Source: CAYGTS01 sp964352905
GTDB lineage: Bacteria > Pseudomonadota > Gammaproteobacteria > JAHCLG01
NCBI GenBank assembly: GCA_964352905.1
Contig: CAYGTS010000015.1
Location: 1-30,552 of the forward strand
Length of the DNA: 30,552 nt
Direction: 5' to 3'
In this document: piece after piece, positions 29,418 through 30,552 of the stretch
Position numbering within the stretch: position 1 is the first letter of the stretch
Layout: the number at the start of each line of letters is the position of its first letter
Translations under genes and position numbers: made by a program
Notes under the pieces: generated by a model
Told to the model about the DNA's origin: nothing
Seen by the model: the letters and a program-made list of their open reading frames with translations, nothing else
Database searches by the model: none

Positions 29418-30135
29418 GCAAGATCGATTAACTAAAGGTGTTTATATTGTGTTAAGCCAAGATTGTGACATCTTGAATCATCGTTTAGATAAAGAACCTG
29501 TTATTGAATTAATTAATGCCGATCATATCGGAAAAGTTAATCAAGAACTAGCCACAGGGAAAAATCCACGACAGTTACATCTAAAAGATGAACAAGATCA
29601 TGCCTATGAGCTGATACCGCACAATCGAGTTTTTATTGATCGAGAATATTTACAAGAATTAAAAGCTGCTCCTACAAAAATTAACGCTCGCGAATTAAAA
29701 ATTTTAATTCGATGGATTACTAAACGTTATAGAAGACCGGCATTTCCCGATGCATTTAATCACCGTGTTGATGCAAAAACAATGAAAAAAATTAAACGTG
29801 TTCTTAATAATCAAGCAAAAGAATCGAAGGGGTTATTTATACGCCTAAACACAAAATCCGAGCTGCCTGATAATGAAAATTATAAAATCTATATGGTCTT
29901 AATAGTGCCAAAAGAATATTATGACAATGAAGAAGTATGCATAAAAATTCGAAGAGGATTTGATGAAATCCTTGAGTTTCTTGATAAAATTCCCGGCCTT
30001 GAAATGCTGCCAAATTCTCATGTTGAGTCAGAAGATGGTATTACTATTCATCATTATAGTGAGCTTGAACAATGGGATCTTGACTACATCAGTTTCCTTA
30101 ATGGTGCCGAGGGAGAGGTGATCAATATTGATTAA
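29392..30135 (+). CDS. third protein of the TIGR04255 cassette (SQDCD-motif family), probably frameshifted at its start
   Basis: A 247-residue frame containing GVYIVLSQDCDILN (16-29) and KEPVIELINAD, then KNPRQLHLKDEQDHAYELIPH. I know this type only as conserved hypothetical proteins of accessory regions; the conserved Cys in SQDCD could bind metal or be catalytic. The rest is Lys-rich with IRWITKRYRRPAFPDAFN. The ATG at 29392 has no ribosome-binding site, and the natural N-terminus appears to lie in another frame (29319-29417). The gene may be inactivated, use a programmed shift, or contain a sequencing error. It is last in the three-gene operon and convergent with zapA. Confidence 0.7.
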   Translation: MMLAATQCKQDRLTKGVYIVLSQDCDILNHRLDKEPVIELINADHIGKVNQELATGKNPRQLHLKDEQDHAYELIPHNRVFIDREYLQELKAAPTKINARELKILIRWITKRYRRPAFPDAFNHRVDAKTMKKIKRVLNNQAKESKGLFIRLNTKSELPDNENYKIYMVLIVPKEYYDNEEVCIKIRRGFDEILEFLDKIPGLEMLPNSHVESEDGITIHHYSELEQWDLDYISFLNGAEGEVINID

Positions 30136-30165
30136 AAGCTAATACACCCATCTGAGAAGAACATA

Positions 30166-30477
30166 TCATAATTCAATCTGCTCACGCTGGGTTAAATCTT
30201 CAGAAATTTTTTGACAAAGCAGCTTGATTTTTTTGTTCGCATTTGCAGTGGTTTGTTCTTGTTGTTGTTTTAGCTCTAATAATTCATGACAGATGTTCAA
30301 GGCTGCATTAATGGTCATGCTTTCAGCATTGGCATTCGGTTGCGCATCTCGCAGTTTGCGCATATTGGCATCAAGCAATAAAGCCGCCTTGGTTAACGCT
30401 TCTTGTTGCTGTGGTTGGCAACGAAAATGATAACGTTTATCGAGTATTTGCACGCTCACACTGTGTAACTCATTCAT
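30166..30477 (-). CDS. zapA: cell division protein ZapA
   Basis: A 103-residue FtsZ-associated protein. The N-terminal part VSVQILDKRYHFRCQPQQQEAL matches the ZapA globular domain, followed by LLDANMRKLRDA and a C-terminal coiled coil (ALNICHELLELKQQQEQT). It bundles FtsZ filaments at the division ring. In gammaproteobacteria it is usually directly upstream of ssrS-fau on the same strand. Here that order is kept, but 2.4 kb of accessory DNA has been inserted between them. Confidence 0.92.
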   Translation of the reverse strand: MNELHSVSVQILDKRYHFRCQPQQQEALTKAALLLDANMRKLRDAQPNANAESMTINAALNICHELLELKQQQEQTTANANKKIKLLCQKISEDLTQREQIEL

Positions 30478-30496
30478 GTTTAACCTCGATATTTTT

Positions 30497-30552
30497 GTAA
30501 CTATTCACCCTGTAGATGGGAACGCCCATATTTGGGCTAAAACCGGCGAAAA
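30497..30552 (-). repeat. GTAAC-family arm upstream of zapA (cut by window edge)
   Basis: Reading on the plus strand, GTAACTATTCACCCTGTAGA continues to GGGAACGCCCATATTTGGGC and AAAACCGGCGAAAA, the reverse complement of the right arm of other copies. It starts 20 bases upstream of the zapA ATG. The other arm lies beyond the window. Confidence 0.8.

Overview
The window looks like chromosome from an AT-rich gammaproteobacterium. The best guess is a Legionellales/Coxiella-like lineage: the gene families and the zapA / 6S RNA / fau neighbourhood are gammaproteobacterial, and the A+T bias and repeat load fit that group. The species cannot be named from sequence alone. Most genes are housekeeping: an SUF iron-sulfur operon, trhO, psd, cca, an HU-type nucleoid protein, kbl-tdh, fau, 6S RNA and zapA. 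Between them lie accessory cassettes and many short palindromic repeats.

Layout. 1-3.5 kb: trhO (-), a glycine-zipper lipoprotein, a small secreted protein, and a DUF4143-type AAA ATPase (-). 3.5-9.8 kb: a tightly packed minus-strand SUF operon (Rrf2 regulator, sufB, sufC, sufD, sufS, sufU-like scaffold, sufT, Rieske ferredoxin) with a promoter and dyad operator upstream. 9.9-11.4 kb: a MarR-controlled operon (DUF6506, flavodoxin-fold oxidoreductase, marR) with a consensus promoter whose -10 lies inside a perfect palindrome. 11.6-14.6 kb: a GFA-domain protein, then a LysR regulator divergent from an exported alpha/beta hydrolase and an NTF2-like protein. 14.7-17.4 kb: an accessory cassette bounded by repeats. 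17.6-19.8 kb: psd and an APC amino-acid permease (-). 20.1-24.5 kb: cca, HU-like protein, kbl, tdh (+). 24.5-26.4 kb: an orphan ORF and a second DUF4143 ATPase. 26.4-30.5 kb: EVE protein, fau and 6S RNA (-), a three-gene TIGR04255/HTH cassette (+), zapA (-).

The most notable region is 14741-17379. Its first gene encodes a small Fe(II)/2-oxoglutarate enzyme whose facial triad reads His-Trp-Gly instead of His-x-Asp. It also carries, at the same spacing, the residues I recall as the active site of BesD, the radical halogenase of free lysine. It overlaps a divergent SHMT-fold PLP enzyme and is followed by a GNAT acetyltransferase. This suggests a small pathway that makes and then processes a halogenated free amino acid.

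A second theme is an inverted-repeat (MITE-like) family with GTAAC ends. At least seven full or partial copies, plus remnants, lie in the intergenic spaces, several directly abutting start codons. At cca the repeat appears to supply the ribosome-binding site and part of the start codon. Two DUF4143 ATPase genes each carry their own paired palindromes directly upstream, and the TIGR04255 cassette has split the usual zapA-ssrS neighbourhood.
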